Shown here: positions 45,535-54,449 of the stretch, piece after piece
Numbering within the stretch: position 1 is the stretch's first letter
How the letters are laid out: every line of letters begins with the position of its first letter
DNA from: Cyanobium sp. CH-040
GTDB lineage: Bacteria > Cyanobacteriota > Cyanobacteriia > PCC-6307 > Cyanobiaceae
Reading direction: 5' to 3'
Length of the DNA stretch: 64,000 bases
Assembly (NCBI RefSeq): GCF_024346135.1
Contig: NZ_JAGQCJ010000004.1
Span: 124,001-188,000, forward strand
Notes under the pieces: generated by a model
The model's input: the letters and a program-made list of their open reading frames with translations, nothing else
Databases searched by the model: none
What the model was told of the DNA's origin: nothing
Made by a program: the position numbers and the translations under genes

Positions 45535-46149
45535 TCACCAGAGGCCACGCACGGGAGCGGACCAGCTGGCATCGCCGCCCTGCATGGAGAACGACTGCGG
45601 AGCACTCTGGGACACCGGTTGCACACGCACGGGCTCGGCGGCACCGCTGAGGCTTCCGGAAAAACCACTGGAGATGTCGCCGGTGCGCAGCGGCATCGGA
45701 TCGCTCTGCTGATCCAGCAGGAAGTTGGTGGTGTTCTCCACGGCGCTGCCATCCCAGACGATGGTCTGATCGGTGAAGCCGAAGCCCATCACCCGGTTGC
45801 CTTCCACACCGCCCATGGCGATGCCGAAGAGATCGGTGATCTGGTTGCTGAGGCTGACGCCGCGGGCGAAGGGGGCCGTGTAGCTGTAGAACCGCTGCTC
45901 CATGAGCTCGGATGCGGTCTGAACGCTGCCGCAGCGGGTGATCTCGACCGGCGCCGCCAGCGAAGCTCCAGCAGAGGACGCGGGCGGAGCCTCGAGCGTG
46001 GTGGTGCAGACCACCGGGCCGGCGGTCGCCGGCTGGGCCCACGCCGTGGTCAGCAGGCAGGCGGCCAGCACAGGCGCGGCCATCAGCGCCCCCGCGAGCG
46101 CACGCGGTGCGGCTGGCGCAGCAGAGGACGCACGCGGAGGGAGCGTCAT
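45535..46149 (-). CDS. Hypothetical exported protein
   Basis: 204 residues from ATG at 46149. A signal peptide with hydrophobic core [19 protein letters not shown] ends near ATA-GPVV. The mature part holds [53 protein letters not shown] and [23 protein letters not shown]. It contains two cysteines (in VVCTT and ITRCG) that could form a disulfide. I recognise no named family. It probably acts in the periplasm or thylakoid lumen. On the minus strand AAACTA at 46182-46187 reads TAGTTT, a possible -10 box 32 bp before the start. Confidence 0.72.
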   Translation of the reverse strand: MTLPPRASSAAPAAPRALAGALMAAPVLAACLLTTAWAQPATAGPVVCTTTLEAPPASSAGASLAAPVEITRCGSVQTASELMEQRFYSYTAPFARGVSLSNQITDLFGIAMGGVEGNRVMGFGFTDQTIVWDGSAVENTTNFLLDQQSDPMPLRTGDISSGFSGSLSGAAEPVRVQPVSQSAPQSFSMQGGDASWSAPVRGLW

Positions 46150-46210
46150 CACAGGGACCTCGGGCGGAAGCTTCCACACCCAAACTAGGCAATCCAACGC
46201 CGTTTCACCA

Positions 46211-46828
46211 GTGCCGTCTCTGGAGTCTCAGCCCCGGCTCTGCCTGCCGGCCGATCCCGTGGCGATGCGGCAGCTGCTGCTGGAGCGGCTGGCCGGCCAT
46301 GCCTACCGCCATGGAACCTTCACCCTGGCTTCGGGACGCACCAGCCCCCACTACGTCAACTGCAAACCGGTGAGCCTCAGCGGGGAGGGGCTGGCACTGC
46401 TGGGAGCGCTGCTGCTGCAGGAGGTGGAGGCGGACGCCGCGGCCGTGGCCGGCCTCACCCTGGGCGCCGATCCCCTGGTGAGCGCGGTGGCGATGCGGGC
46501 CGCGCTCGACGGCCGTCCGCTGGCGGCCCTGATCGTGCGCAAGCAGGCCAAGGGCCACGGCACCGGCGCCTGGCTGGAGGGTCCCCTGCCCCCGGCCGGC
46601 AGCACCGTCACCGTGCTGGAGGACGTGGTGACCAGCGGCGGCTCGTCGCTGCTGGCGGTGAACCAGCTGCGTGAGGCCGGCTACCGGGTGAACCGGGTGG
46701 TGACGATCGTGGACCGGCAGGAGGGCGGCCTGGAGGCGATGACCGAGGCCGGCCTGGAGCTGCGCAGCCTGTTCCGGCTGGACGAGGTGGCGGCCTGCCG
46801 TGCGGCCCTGGCGGGGGGCAAGGCATGA
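46211..46828 (+). CDS. pyrE: Orotate phosphoribosyltransferase
   Basis: 205 residues from GTG at 46211; ATG at 46265 would remove 18. PyrE attaches PRPP ribose-phosphate to orotate in pyrimidine synthesis. The substrate region [24 protein letters not shown], the [10 protein letters not shown] loop and the PRPP-binding motif [15 protein letters not shown] are intact. The upstream start gives a SLE-containing N-terminus that I expect for Synechococcus PyrE. It overlaps ygfZ by 4 bp (ATGA), so the two are co-translated. Confidence 0.94.
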   Translation: MPSLESQPRLCLPADPVAMRQLLLERLAGHAYRHGTFTLASGRTSPHYVNCKPVSLSGEGLALLGALLLQEVEADAAAVAGLTLGADPLVSAVAMRAALDGRPLAALIVRKQAKGHGTGAWLEGPLPPAGSTVTVLEDVVTSGGSSLLAVNQLREAGYRVNRVVTIVDRQEGGLEAMTEAGLELRSLFRLDEVAACRAALAGGKA

Positions 46829-47832
46829 GCACGCCCTGGAACTGGCGACCGGCGGGTCCCTCCCTGACCCGGCGACCGGCCTCCCTGATCCGCCTGGAGG
46901 GCAGCGATGCCCTGCGGGTGCTGCACGGCCAGACCAGCGCCGCCATCGAAGGGGCCCGGCCAGGACAGTGGATCCCCACCTGCTGCATCACCCCCACCGC
47001 CCGCCTTCGGGCCCTGGCCGAGGTGCTGGTGGATGCCGGCGGGGCCTGGCTGGCGGTCACCGCCGGTGACGGCGCCCAGGTGCACCAGGCCCTCGACCGG
47101 GTGCTGTTTCCGGCCGACCGGGTGCGGCTGCTGGCCCCGCAGCCCGGCTGGCTGGTGGAGCCGGTGCCAGGCGAGACCGAGCAGCTGGAGACCGCGGAAG
47201 CGGGTCGCTGGCAGGAACTGGCGGGCGGCGGCGGCTGGCAGCTTGGGCAGGGCCGGCTGGGCCGGGCGCTGCTGCTGGCGTCCGACACAGCCCTGCCGGC
47301 GGCCTGGGCCGGGCGCACGCCCCTGGGTGCGAGGGAGGCGGAGCGCTGGCGCATCCAGGGCGGTGTGCCGGCGGTGCCGGGCGAGATCAACGACGACCAC
47401 AACCCCTTCGAGCTGGGGCTGGCCGATCGGGTCAGCCTGCGCAAGGGCTGCTACGTGGGCCAGGAGACCCTGGCCAAGCTGGCCACCTACGACGGCGTCA
47501 GGCAGCTGCTGCACCGCTGGCACTGGCAGGCCGAGCCCGGTGTGCCGGCCCCGGAGGTGGGCCAGGTGCTGCAGGAGCTCCAGACGGAGGCAACAGGCAG
47601 CGGCGACGCCACGGCAGGCGCCGGGACGCGTCTGGGGGTGATCAGCTCCGCCCTGGAGCTGGAGAGCGGCGACCGCATCGGCCTGGCCCTGGTGCGCCGG
47701 CGGGCCCTGGGGCAGCCGCAGCTGCAGGCCGGCAGCGGCGGCGCGGCTCCCCGGCTGCAGCTGTCGGCACCGGACGGGTTCGTGATGCCGCCGGTGGGGC
47801 CGGGGGGGGAGCCGACAGCTCAGGCCTCCTGA
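46825..47832 (+). CDS. ygfZ: Folate-binding YgfZ family protein
   Basis: 335 residues. YgfZ proteins are folate-dependent helpers in iron-sulfur cluster assembly or repair, related to GcvT. The family signature KGCYVGQE is at 207-214, with the conserved cysteine Cys209. [17 protein letters not shown] near the N-terminus and [13 protein letters not shown] just before the signature also fit. It starts within the pyrE stop and overlaps the convergent nuclease gene by 13 bp at its 3' end. Confidence 0.92.
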   Translation: MSTPWNWRPAGPSLTRRPASLIRLEGSDALRVLHGQTSAAIEGARPGQWIPTCCITPTARLRALAEVLVDAGGAWLAVTAGDGAQVHQALDRVLFPADRVRLLAPQPGWLVEPVPGETEQLETAEAGRWQELAGGGGWQLGQGRLGRALLLASDTALPAAWAGRTPLGAREAERWRIQGGVPAVPGEINDDHNPFELGLADRVSLRKGCYVGQETLAKLATYDGVRQLLHRWHWQAEPGVPAPEVGQVLQELQTEATGSGDATAGAGTRLGVISSALELESGDRIGLALVRRRALGQPQLQAGSGGAAPRLQLSAPDGFVMPPVGPGGEPTAQAS

Positions 47833-49274
47833 TCCAGCAGCCAGCGCACCACCGCCCAGGTGGCCAGGTTGTCGTCGCGGTTGTAGGTGAAGATCCGCTG
47901 CAGCCGCCGGGCGCCGCCGTCCCGGCGCCACTGGCGCCACCAGAGCAGGCAGCGGGCTCCGTCCACCCCGTTCTGACTCCAGCGGAAGCCCAGCCAGCCG
48001 GCCACCGCCTTGAGTCCGTAGCTGTTCACCGGCAGGCGCCAGTGCCGCCGCAGCCTGGCGTGCACGTCCAGCAGCCTGGCGCGCAGGGCCGTCACCTCCG
48101 CCTCGTCAGCGCCCTGGCGGCGGGCCAGGCGCAGCAGGGCGATCGCCTCGGTTTCGCCGTAGTGGAGCAGCGGCCAGCCGGGGTAGCCGGCCAGGTAGCG
48201 GCGCAGCCGTCGCCAGAGGCGCTCCTCGCCGTGCTCCTGCAGGGCCAGCAGGGGGCGGTAGGGCCAGCTCTCCCCGGGCTGCGGCAGCCGCGGCCAGGCG
48301 CCGCCGGAATCGCGCCGCACCACCACGAAGCCGTGCAGGAAGTCGTCGCGGGCGTCGGGGTCCGACTCGATGTCGTAGAGCAGCACGCCGGGGGCCGTGG
48401 CCAGCTCGGGCAGCGGTTCCGGACCCTCCGGCAGCAGGCACTCGGGCCGGCCGCTGGCCTGCACCCGGGCCTGGGCCACCAGGGCGGCGGCACTGTCGCG
48501 GTGCTGGTCGCCATGCACCGCCAGGGCCTCCGCCAGCTGCTGGGGATCGCTGGCGGCCAGCTGGGGCAGGCTGGTGATGCCCTGATCCAGCAGCATCTCG
48601 CGGCGTCTGCCGCCGATGCCGCTCACCTCGCTGAGATGGCCGTCGCGGCGGGCTTCCTGGTCGCAGAGCCCCCGCCAGCTGCAGAGCACGCACTTCTTGC
48701 GGTCGGCCACCAGGGGTGGCGGCTCCCGGCGGCCCAGCTCCAGCGCCAGCTTGCTGAGGGCCTCCTCGAGCTGGGCCTGCAGGCCGCCGGAGAGCGTCAG
48801 CCGTTCGCGCTGCAGGGCCCGGCCGGCACCCGCCACAACCAGGGCCTGGGGCACCGGCGCCTGCTGGCGCTCCGCCAGCAGGCGCCCCCACCGGGCCCGG
48901 AGCCAGCGGTGCTCCCGGGGGGGGTTGCGGCCCTGGCGGCCCAGCACCGGCCGGTAGGCATGCTCGCCCCACACGCTGGCACCCGGCACCCGCTCCAGCA
49001 GCGCCGGGTGAGCCTCCAGCGCCACGTCAGCACCGGAGCGGCCGCGCAGGCGCAGCCCCACCACGCCCGGAGCCGCGGCGGCGCAGGCCGCCTCGCCGTG
49101 GCCGGGCTTCTCCGGCAGCAGGCTCTGGAAACTGGCGAGCTGGTCGCTCAGGGCCAGGGCACGGTGGGCCGTCCAGAGCCGCTGGCCTGGGTCACCGTGA
49201 CGATCGAGCCAGGCCCGGCGCCTGCAGCGCAGCCAGCTGCGCAGCAGCCGGTCGGTGATCAGGGGCGGGGCCAT
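47820..49274 (-). CDS. TM0106-type RecB/Cas4-like nuclease with DEDD-like domain
   Basis: 484 residues in two parts. The N-terminal half belongs to the RecB-like TM0106 group and has a Cas4/AddB-style cysteine set: Cys17 (SWLRCRRRAW), then Cys195, Cys198 and Cys204 (KKCVLCSWRGLCDQ), likely an iron-sulfur clamp. The expected D/E-x-K nuclease triad is not obvious; GADVALEAH stands where it would be. SEVSGIGGRRREMLLDQG is a helix-hairpin-helix-like link. The C-terminal part (about 295-484) is an RNase H-fold exonuclease-like domain with VLLYDIESDPD and the final YNRDDNLAT. A DNA or RNA processing role is inferred. No CRISPR array lies nearby. Confidence 0.83.
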   Translation of the reverse strand: MAPPLITDRLLRSWLRCRRRAWLDRHGDPGQRLWTAHRALALSDQLASFQSLLPEKPGHGEAACAAAAPGVVGLRLRGRSGADVALEAHPALLERVPGASVWGEHAYRPVLGRQGRNPPREHRWLRARWGRLLAERQQAPVPQALVVAGAGRALQRERLTLSGGLQAQLEEALSKLALELGRREPPPLVADRKKCVLCSWRGLCDQEARRDGHLSEVSGIGGRRREMLLDQGITSLPQLAASDPQQLAEALAVHGDQHRDSAAALVAQARVQASGRPECLLPEGPEPLPELATAPGVLLYDIESDPDARDDFLHGFVVVRRDSGGAWPRLPQPGESWPYRPLLALQEHGEERLWRRLRRYLAGYPGWPLLHYGETEAIALLRLARRQGADEAEVTALRARLLDVHARLRRHWRLPVNSYGLKAVAGWLGFRWSQNGVDGARCLLWWRQWRRDGGARRLQRIFTYNRDDNLATWAVVRWLLDQEA

Positions 49275-49366
49275 CGGGTCACGCTAGGCAGCGGCCGCCG
49301 GGGCCCTTGGCCAGGAGGCCCCGGACTCGGGCAAGCTGACCGCCGAACAGTGCCCTGCCGGCGTCC

Positions 49367-50848
49367 ATGGCCTCAGCCCCCCTGCCCCTGGAGGCGGCTC
49401 CGATCGCCTTCGGCACCGACGGCTGGCGCGGCATCCTCGGCGTGGACATCACCGTGGAGCGGCTGCTCACGGTGGCCGCCGCCGCCGCGGCCGAACTGGC
49501 CTACGCGGCGCCGGAACACCTGGGCAGCCGCGAGGTGGTGATCGGCTACGACCGCCGCTTCCTGGCTCCCGAACTGGCCGAGGCGATCTGCAGCGCCGTG
49601 CGGGGGGTGAATCTCGAGCCCGTGCTGGCCGCCTCGCCCACCCCCACGCCGGCCTCCAGCTGGGCGGTCGTGGAGCGCGCCGCCCTGGGGGCCCTGGTGA
49701 TCACCGCCAGCCACAACCCGCCCGAATGGCTGGGCCTGAAGATCAAGGGCCCCTTCGGCGGATCGGTGGAGGGCGACTTCACCGGACGGGTGGAGACGCG
49801 GCTGGCGGCCGGCGGCGTCAGCGTGCCGATCCCGCCGGCCAGCCCGGGGGGCGAGCCGCGCTTCGATGCCCTGGGGGCCTATCTGAGCGGCCTGCGCAGC
49901 AAGGTGGACACCGCCGCCCTGGCCAAGGGCCTGCAGCGGCTGGGACTGACCGTGATCGTGGATCCGATGCACGGCTCGGCGGCCGGGGTGCTGCCGGCCC
50001 TGCTGGGTGAGCGGGCCGTGGCCGGCGGTGCGATCCGCGAGATCCGTTCCCAGCGGGATCCCCTCTTCGGCGGCAACCCGCCCGAGCCCCTGGCTCCCTA
50101 CCTGGCCGAGCTGATCGCCGCCGTGCAGGCCAGCACCGCCACCGGGCGGCCGGCGGTGGGCATCGTGTTCGACGGCGACGGCGACCGCATCGCCGCCATC
50201 GATGAACGCGGCCGCTTCTGCAGCACCCAGCTGCTGATGCCGCTGTTCATCGACCACCTGGCCCGGGCCCGCGGCCTGCCGGGCACGGTGATCAAGACCG
50301 TGAGCGGCTCCGACCTGATGCAGCTGGTGGCCGAGGGCCTGGGCCGGCCGGTGCTGGAGAAGCCCGTGGGCTTCAAATACATCGCCGCCGAGATGCTCGC
50401 CGGCGAGGTGCTGGTGGGGGGCGAGGAATCGGGTGGGGTGGGCTTCGGCATGCACCTGCCGGAGCGCGACGCCCCCTTCGCCGCGCTGCTGCTGATCGAG
50501 GCGCTGGTGGAGGGAGGCGTGCCCCTGGGCGAGCGCCTCGATGCCCTGCAGCAGGCCCACGGCGGCGCCGCCAGCTACGACCGGCTCGACCTGCGCCTGG
50601 CCGACATGGCCGCCCGTCAGCGGCTGGAGGCGCGCCTGGCCGAGGCACCGCCGGTCGACGTGGCCGGCATGCCGGTGCTGGAGGTGAACCGCACCGATGG
50701 CGTGAAGCTGAGGCTGGGCGCCAGTCACTGGCTGATGCTGCGCTTCTCCGGCACGGAACCCCTGCTGCGCCTCTACAGCGAAGCCCCCAGCGCCGAGCGG
50801 GTGGCGGCGGTGCTGGACTGGGCGCGGGACTTCGCCCTCGCCGCCTGA
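49367..50848 (+). CDS. Phosphoglucomutase/phosphomannomutase family protein
   Basis: 493 residues of the alpha-D-phosphohexomutase superfamily. FGTDGWRGI (15-23) opens the protein, Ser115 in ITASHNPPEW is the phosphorylated serine, the metal loop DGDGDR has Asp269, Asp271 and Asp273, and RFSGTEPLLRLY binds phosphate near the C-terminus. It is longer than GlmM and differs from it throughout, so it should handle glucose- or mannose-phosphate. This supplies glucose-1-phosphate for glycogen or nucleotide sugars. rdgB follows 33 bp downstream. Confidence 0.9.
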   Translation: MASAPLPLEAAPIAFGTDGWRGILGVDITVERLLTVAAAAAAELAYAAPEHLGSREVVIGYDRRFLAPELAEAICSAVRGVNLEPVLAASPTPTPASSWAVVERAALGALVITASHNPPEWLGLKIKGPFGGSVEGDFTGRVETRLAAGGVSVPIPPASPGGEPRFDALGAYLSGLRSKVDTAALAKGLQRLGLTVIVDPMHGSAAGVLPALLGERAVAGGAIREIRSQRDPLFGGNPPEPLAPYLAELIAAVQASTATGRPAVGIVFDGDGDRIAAIDERGRFCSTQLLMPLFIDHLARARGLPGTVIKTVSGSDLMQLVAEGLGRPVLEKPVGFKYIAAEMLAGEVLVGGEESGGVGFGMHLPERDAPFAALLLIEALVEGGVPLGERLDALQQAHGGAASYDRLDLRLADMAARQRLEARLAEAPPVDVAGMPVLEVNRTDGVKLRLGASHWLMLRFSGTEPLLRLYSEAPSAERVAAVLDWARDFALAA

Positions 50849-50881
50849 TCGCTCACCGCCTGATCGCCCTCCGCCCGATCC

Positions 50882-51502
50882 GTGCCCACTGATCGCTTGG
50901 CCGCCACCGCGAACGCCACCCCACCGCCCCCCACGCTGGTGATCGCCAGCGGCAATCCGGGCAAGGTGCGCGAGTTCGGGGCCCTGCTGGCGGATCTCGG
51001 GCTCCGGGTGCAGCCCCAGCCCGAGGGGCTGGAGGTGGAGGAGACCGGCACCACCTTCGCCGCGAACGCCCGCCTGAAGGCCGCAGCGGCGGCCCGCGCC
51101 ACCGGCTGCTGGGCCCTCGCCGACGATTCCGGCCTGAGCGTGACGGCCCTGGGCGGCGCCCCGGGCGTGCACTCGGCCCGCTATGGCGCCAGCGATGCGG
51201 CCCGTATCGATCGGCTGCTGCGGGAACTGGCGGGCAGCTGCGACCGCAGCGCCCGGTTCACCGCCGCCCTGGCCCTGGCCGACCCCGGCGGCGCCGTGCG
51301 GCTGGAGGTGGAGGGGATCTGCCCGGGCACGATCCTTGAGGTGCCCCGCGGCGGCGGCGGCTTCGGCTACGACCCGGTGTTCTTCGTGCCCGAGGCGGGC
51401 CTCAGCTTCGCCGAGATGGCCCCGGCCCAGAAGGCGGTGCTGGGCCACCGGGGACGGGCTTTCGCGCTGCTGGTGCCGCGTCTGCAGGAGTTGCTGGCCT
51501 GA
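50882..51502 (+). CDS. rdgB: XTP/dITP diphosphatase
   Basis: 206 residues from GTG at 50882. RdgB/HAM1 removes non-canonical purine nucleotides (dITP, XTP) before they enter DNA or RNA. The entry motif VIASGNPGKVREFGALL, EETGTTFAANARLKA, ALADDSGLSVTALGGAPGVHSARY and GFGYDPVFFVPE are all typical. The first ~18 residues are a Thr/Pro-rich stretch not found in most members. It is likely in one transcript with the upstream phosphohexomutase and the downstream GH1 gene. Confidence 0.93.
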   Translation: MPTDRLAATANATPPPPTLVIASGNPGKVREFGALLADLGLRVQPQPEGLEVEETGTTFAANARLKAAAAARATGCWALADDSGLSVTALGGAPGVHSARYGASDAARIDRLLRELAGSCDRSARFTAALALADPGGAVRLEVEGICPGTILEVPRGGGGFGYDPVFFVPEAGLSFAEMAPAQKAVLGHRGRAFALLVPRLQELLA

Positions 51503-51534
51503 TGCCGAACCTGTTGCAGCGAAGCTGATGCCTT

Positions 51535-51539
51535 GGAGG
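51535..51539 (+). promoter_or_regulatory. Ribosome binding site deciding the GH1 start
   Basis: GGAGG lies nine bases before ATG 51549. The other in-frame ATG at 51528 precedes this site, so 51549 is the better start. Confidence 0.6.
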
Positions 51540-51548
51540 CAGCCGGCG

Positions 51549-52871
51549 ATGCCCAGCCAGCCCCGCTTCGACGCAGTGCCGGAGAATCCGTTCGTGGTGC
51601 CGATGCCGAAGGGCTTCCTCTGGGGTGTGGCCACCTCCGCCCACCAGGTGGACGGGAACACCACCGGAAACGACTGGGCCCGGTTCGAGCGTCAGCCAGG
51701 GGCCATCGCCGGCGGAGCCGTCAGCGGCCCGGCCGCCGACCACTGGAACCGTCTGGCGGAGGACACCGAGCTGATCCGGCGGCTCGGCGCCAACGCCCAC
51801 CGGCTCTCACTCGAGTGGAGCCGGCTGGAACCGCGGCCGGACCGCTGGGATGAAGCCGCCTGGGACCACGCGGAGGAGGAACTGAGCCTGCTCCACGGGG
51901 CAGGCATCGAACCGATGCTCACCCTGCTGCACTTCACCCTGCCGGCCTGGCTGGCTGAGCGGGGCGGGCTCACGGCCGCGGAGTTCCCCGGGCGATTCGA
52001 GACCTTCGCGGCCGAGGCCGGGCGACGGCTGGGGACGCGGGTGCGGCTCTGGTGCACCGTCAACGAGCCGAATGTGGCGATGCTCTACGGCTATGTGACC
52101 GGCCAATGGCCCCCCTGCCGGCGCGATCCGGCCCTGGCGGCCCAGGCCTTCACCGGGCTGCTCCAGGGCCACGCCCTGGCGGCTCGGGCGCTGCGCCGGG
52201 AGGTGCCTGACGGGCGCATCGGTGCCGCCGTGCACCTGGTGCAGGCCGAGCCCCTGCGCCGCTGGTGGCTGCCCGATCGCCTGGCGGCCGCTCAGGTGCG
52301 CAGCGGCTTCAACTGGCCCTTCTACGACGCCGTCCGCGACGGCGTGATCCGCCTGCGGCTGCCGGGATTCCCGAGGCTGGAGGAGCCCCTGGCCGAGCTG
52401 CGGGGCTCGGCCGATTTCGTCGGCATCAACTACTACCGCCGGAACCTGGTGGGCTTCGATCCGCGCGCTCCGGGCTGGGCCAGCCTGCACCAGGGGCCCG
52501 GGCGGCTCAGCGACGCCGGTGTGGAACTGCACCCCGAGGGGCTGCTGGTGCTGCTGCGCCAGGCCTGGACGCGCTACCAGCTGCCCCTGATCGTCACCGA
52601 GAACGGGGTGGCCGACGCCGGTGGCCACCTGCGGCCCGTCTACCTGCGGGCCCACGCCCATGCGCTCGCGTGCGCCGTGGCCGAGGGGATCCCCGTTCAG
52701 GGCTACTTCCACTGGACGCTGCTCGACAACTTCGAGTGGACTGACGGCTACGCCCTGCGCTTCGGGCTGTACCGGGTGGACTTCAGCAGCCAGGAACGGA
52801 TCCCGACCCCGGGAGTGACCGAATTTCGCCGTCTGGCCGAGCTGCTGCGGAAGCAGCAGGCTCAGTCCTGA
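51549..52871 (+). CDS. Glycoside hydrolase family 1 beta-glucosidase-like protein
   Basis: 440 residues, typical for GH1. The substrate-entry motif PKGFLWGVATSAHQVDGN, acid/base Glu173 in CTVNEPNVAML and nucleophile Glu351 in IVTENGVAD are present, as are YFHWTLLDNFEWTDGY and the C-terminal RIPTPGVTEFRRLAELL. GH1 enzymes hydrolyse beta-glucosides or related beta-glycosides; the natural substrate in a photoautotroph may be a glucolipid or stored glucoside. No signal peptide, so cytoplasmic. A GGAGG ribosome binding site supports this start. Confidence 0.91.
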   Translation: MPSQPRFDAVPENPFVVPMPKGFLWGVATSAHQVDGNTTGNDWARFERQPGAIAGGAVSGPAADHWNRLAEDTELIRRLGANAHRLSLEWSRLEPRPDRWDEAAWDHAEEELSLLHGAGIEPMLTLLHFTLPAWLAERGGLTAAEFPGRFETFAAEAGRRLGTRVRLWCTVNEPNVAMLYGYVTGQWPPCRRDPALAAQAFTGLLQGHALAARALRREVPDGRIGAAVHLVQAEPLRRWWLPDRLAAAQVRSGFNWPFYDAVRDGVIRLRLPGFPRLEEPLAELRGSADFVGINYYRRNLVGFDPRAPGWASLHQGPGRLSDAGVELHPEGLLVLLRQAWTRYQLPLIVTENGVADAGGHLRPVYLRAHAHALACAVAEGIPVQGYFHWTLLDNFEWTDGYALRFGLYRVDFSSQERIPTPGVTEFRRLAELLRKQQAQS

Positions 52872-52883
52872 GCCGGGAGGCCC

Positions 52884-54449
52884 TCAGGCCGGCACCCAGC
52901 TGCCGTGCAGGCCGTGGGGGATGGCCAAGGGCAGCTCCAGCACCGCCTGCTCGCTCAGGTCGGCGGCGTCGAGGATCACCAGATCGCTGGCGCAGCGGGC
53001 GCCGTTCCAGACGACGCACAGCACCCAGCCCCCATCTTCGGGGCTGAAGCCGGCCGCCGCGGGATCGCTGCCGGGGCGGGGCACCATCACCGGCTCGCTG
53101 ACGAAGCCTCGCGGCGCCGCGCTCCACACCCGCCGCTCGCCCGTGGCCAGATCCAGCTTCTCGATCGCCTGCAGGGGGTCGTTGCCGCGCTCCCGTTCGG
53201 CCACCGCCATCCAGGCGTAGCGGGGCTCGAGCCCCTGCCGGGCGGGGTTGACCATGGCGAACTCGCAGCAGCGCTGCTCCAGCCAGTCGTGGCGCACAGC
53301 CCCGGCCGGGTCACGCTGGGCCCGCTCCAGATCCATGCGGCAGCGCAGCAGCTGACCCTCCGGGATGCTCTCGAAGTCCACCGCCCGGAAATCGGTGCCG
53401 GGACCGATGGAGGGGAAGTCGGCATAGAAGATCGAATCCACCACCAGTTCGCCCGTTGACGGATCCTCGAAGGCGTTGAGGTGGTGGAAGACGAAACCCG
53501 GGGGCGCCGGCACCCGCAGAGGCTCGGGGTGGCACTCGGCGGCGGCGCTGCCGGGCCGGGGGATCAGCCAGAACTGGCCGGCCTCGCCGGGCCTGGAGGC
53601 CAGGCACTGGGCCGCTCCTTTCTGGCCGAGCAGATAGGGCAGGGGATTGAAGCTGATGGCGTTCTGCAGAAACACCGCCCACTGGGGGGTGATGGCGAAG
53701 TCGTGCAGGAAGGCGAAGCCCCGGAAGCTGTCGCGGCGCTCGGCCAGCAGTTGGCCGGCATGCACGCCGGCGGCGGGGTCGTCGGCGCTGGCGAACTCCA
53801 TCAGGCGGATGGTGCTGGTGGGGCCGGCCTTGACGCCGAAGGTCACCATGCGCGGACCGCCGTGGTGGCCGGGATCGAAGCGGGGGTGGGCACTGAAGGC
53901 CTCGCCGGGCCTGAGCACGCCGTCGAGGAGGGAGATGCCGCGGGTCTCGAGGGTGTCGGGGTCGAGGGCGTGGGGCTCGGCCGCCTCCCACAGGGCCAGC
54001 AGCTGATCGCCCAGACGCACCACATGGGTGTTGGCGATGTTCTTGAGGCGCAGATCGAAGGCATTGGCCAGCACGCCGCCCGGTTTCTGGGTGCCGAACA
54101 CACCCCGGTACTGGAACCGGCCGGCCTGCTCTTCGGCCTGCCAGCCGGCGGTGCGCACGAAGCGGTTGCTGAGGCTCGCCCGGCCGCCCTCGAAGCGCAG
54201 GGCGGTGACCATGCCGTCACCGTCGAAGGGGTGGTGCACCCAGCGGCCGCCCCGTTCCAGCCGGCCGGGACCGTTGCGGTAGAGGCAGCCGCTGAGTTCG
54301 CCTGGGATCCGGCCGCGGGCGGCGCTGAGGGGCACCGCCGCGAGCTCGCTGCCCACATTGCGGAAGGCGCTGGCCCAGTCGGCACGGTCGTAGCCGGCAG
54401 GCTGGGCTAAAGCTGACGCGGGGGCTGGCGCGGAGGGGGTGGCGGTCAT
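52884..54449 (-). CDS. Carotenoid cleavage oxygenase (RPE65 family)
   Basis: 521 residues. These non-haem iron enzymes cleave carotenoids or apocarotenoids oxidatively. The four iron-binding histidine contexts are recognisable: PRFDPGHHGGPRMVTFG, FAFLHDFAITPQ, FVFHHLNAFED and the C-terminal IPHGLHGSWVPA. GCLYRNGPGRLERGG and HHPFDGDGMVTALRF mark the conserved first blade of the seven-bladed propeller. No signal peptide. The ATG overlaps the stop of the upstream ABC exporter by 4 bp, so it is the last gene of the lipid A operon and translationally coupled to it. Cleavage position and substrate cannot be told from sequence. Confidence 0.91.
   Translation of the reverse strand: MTATPSAPAPASALAQPAGYDRADWASAFRNVGSELAAVPLSAARGRIPGELSGCLYRNGPGRLERGGRWVHHPFDGDGMVTALRFEGGRASLSNRFVRTAGWQAEEQAGRFQYRGVFGTQKPGGVLANAFDLRLKNIANTHVVRLGDQLLALWEAAEPHALDPDTLETRGISLLDGVLRPGEAFSAHPRFDPGHHGGPRMVTFGVKAGPTSTIRLMEFASADDPAAGVHAGQLLAERRDSFRGFAFLHDFAITPQWAVFLQNAISFNPLPYLLGQKGAAQCLASRPGEAGQFWLIPRPGSAAAECHPEPLRVPAPPGFVFHHLNAFEDPSTGELVVDSIFYADFPSIGPGTDFRAVDFESIPEGQLLRCRMDLERAQRDPAGAVRHDWLEQRCCEFAMVNPARQGLEPRYAWMAVAERERGNDPLQAIEKLDLATGERRVWSAAPRGFVSEPVMVPRPGSDPAAAGFSPEDGGWVLCVVWNGARCASDLVILDAADLSEQAVLELPLAIPHGLHGSWVPA

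Noticed and set aside
47820-49274. Cas4-type protein taken as a sign of a CRISPR locus
   Set aside because: No direct-repeat array and no other cas gene are present in the window; the protein belongs to the stand-alone TM0106 group.
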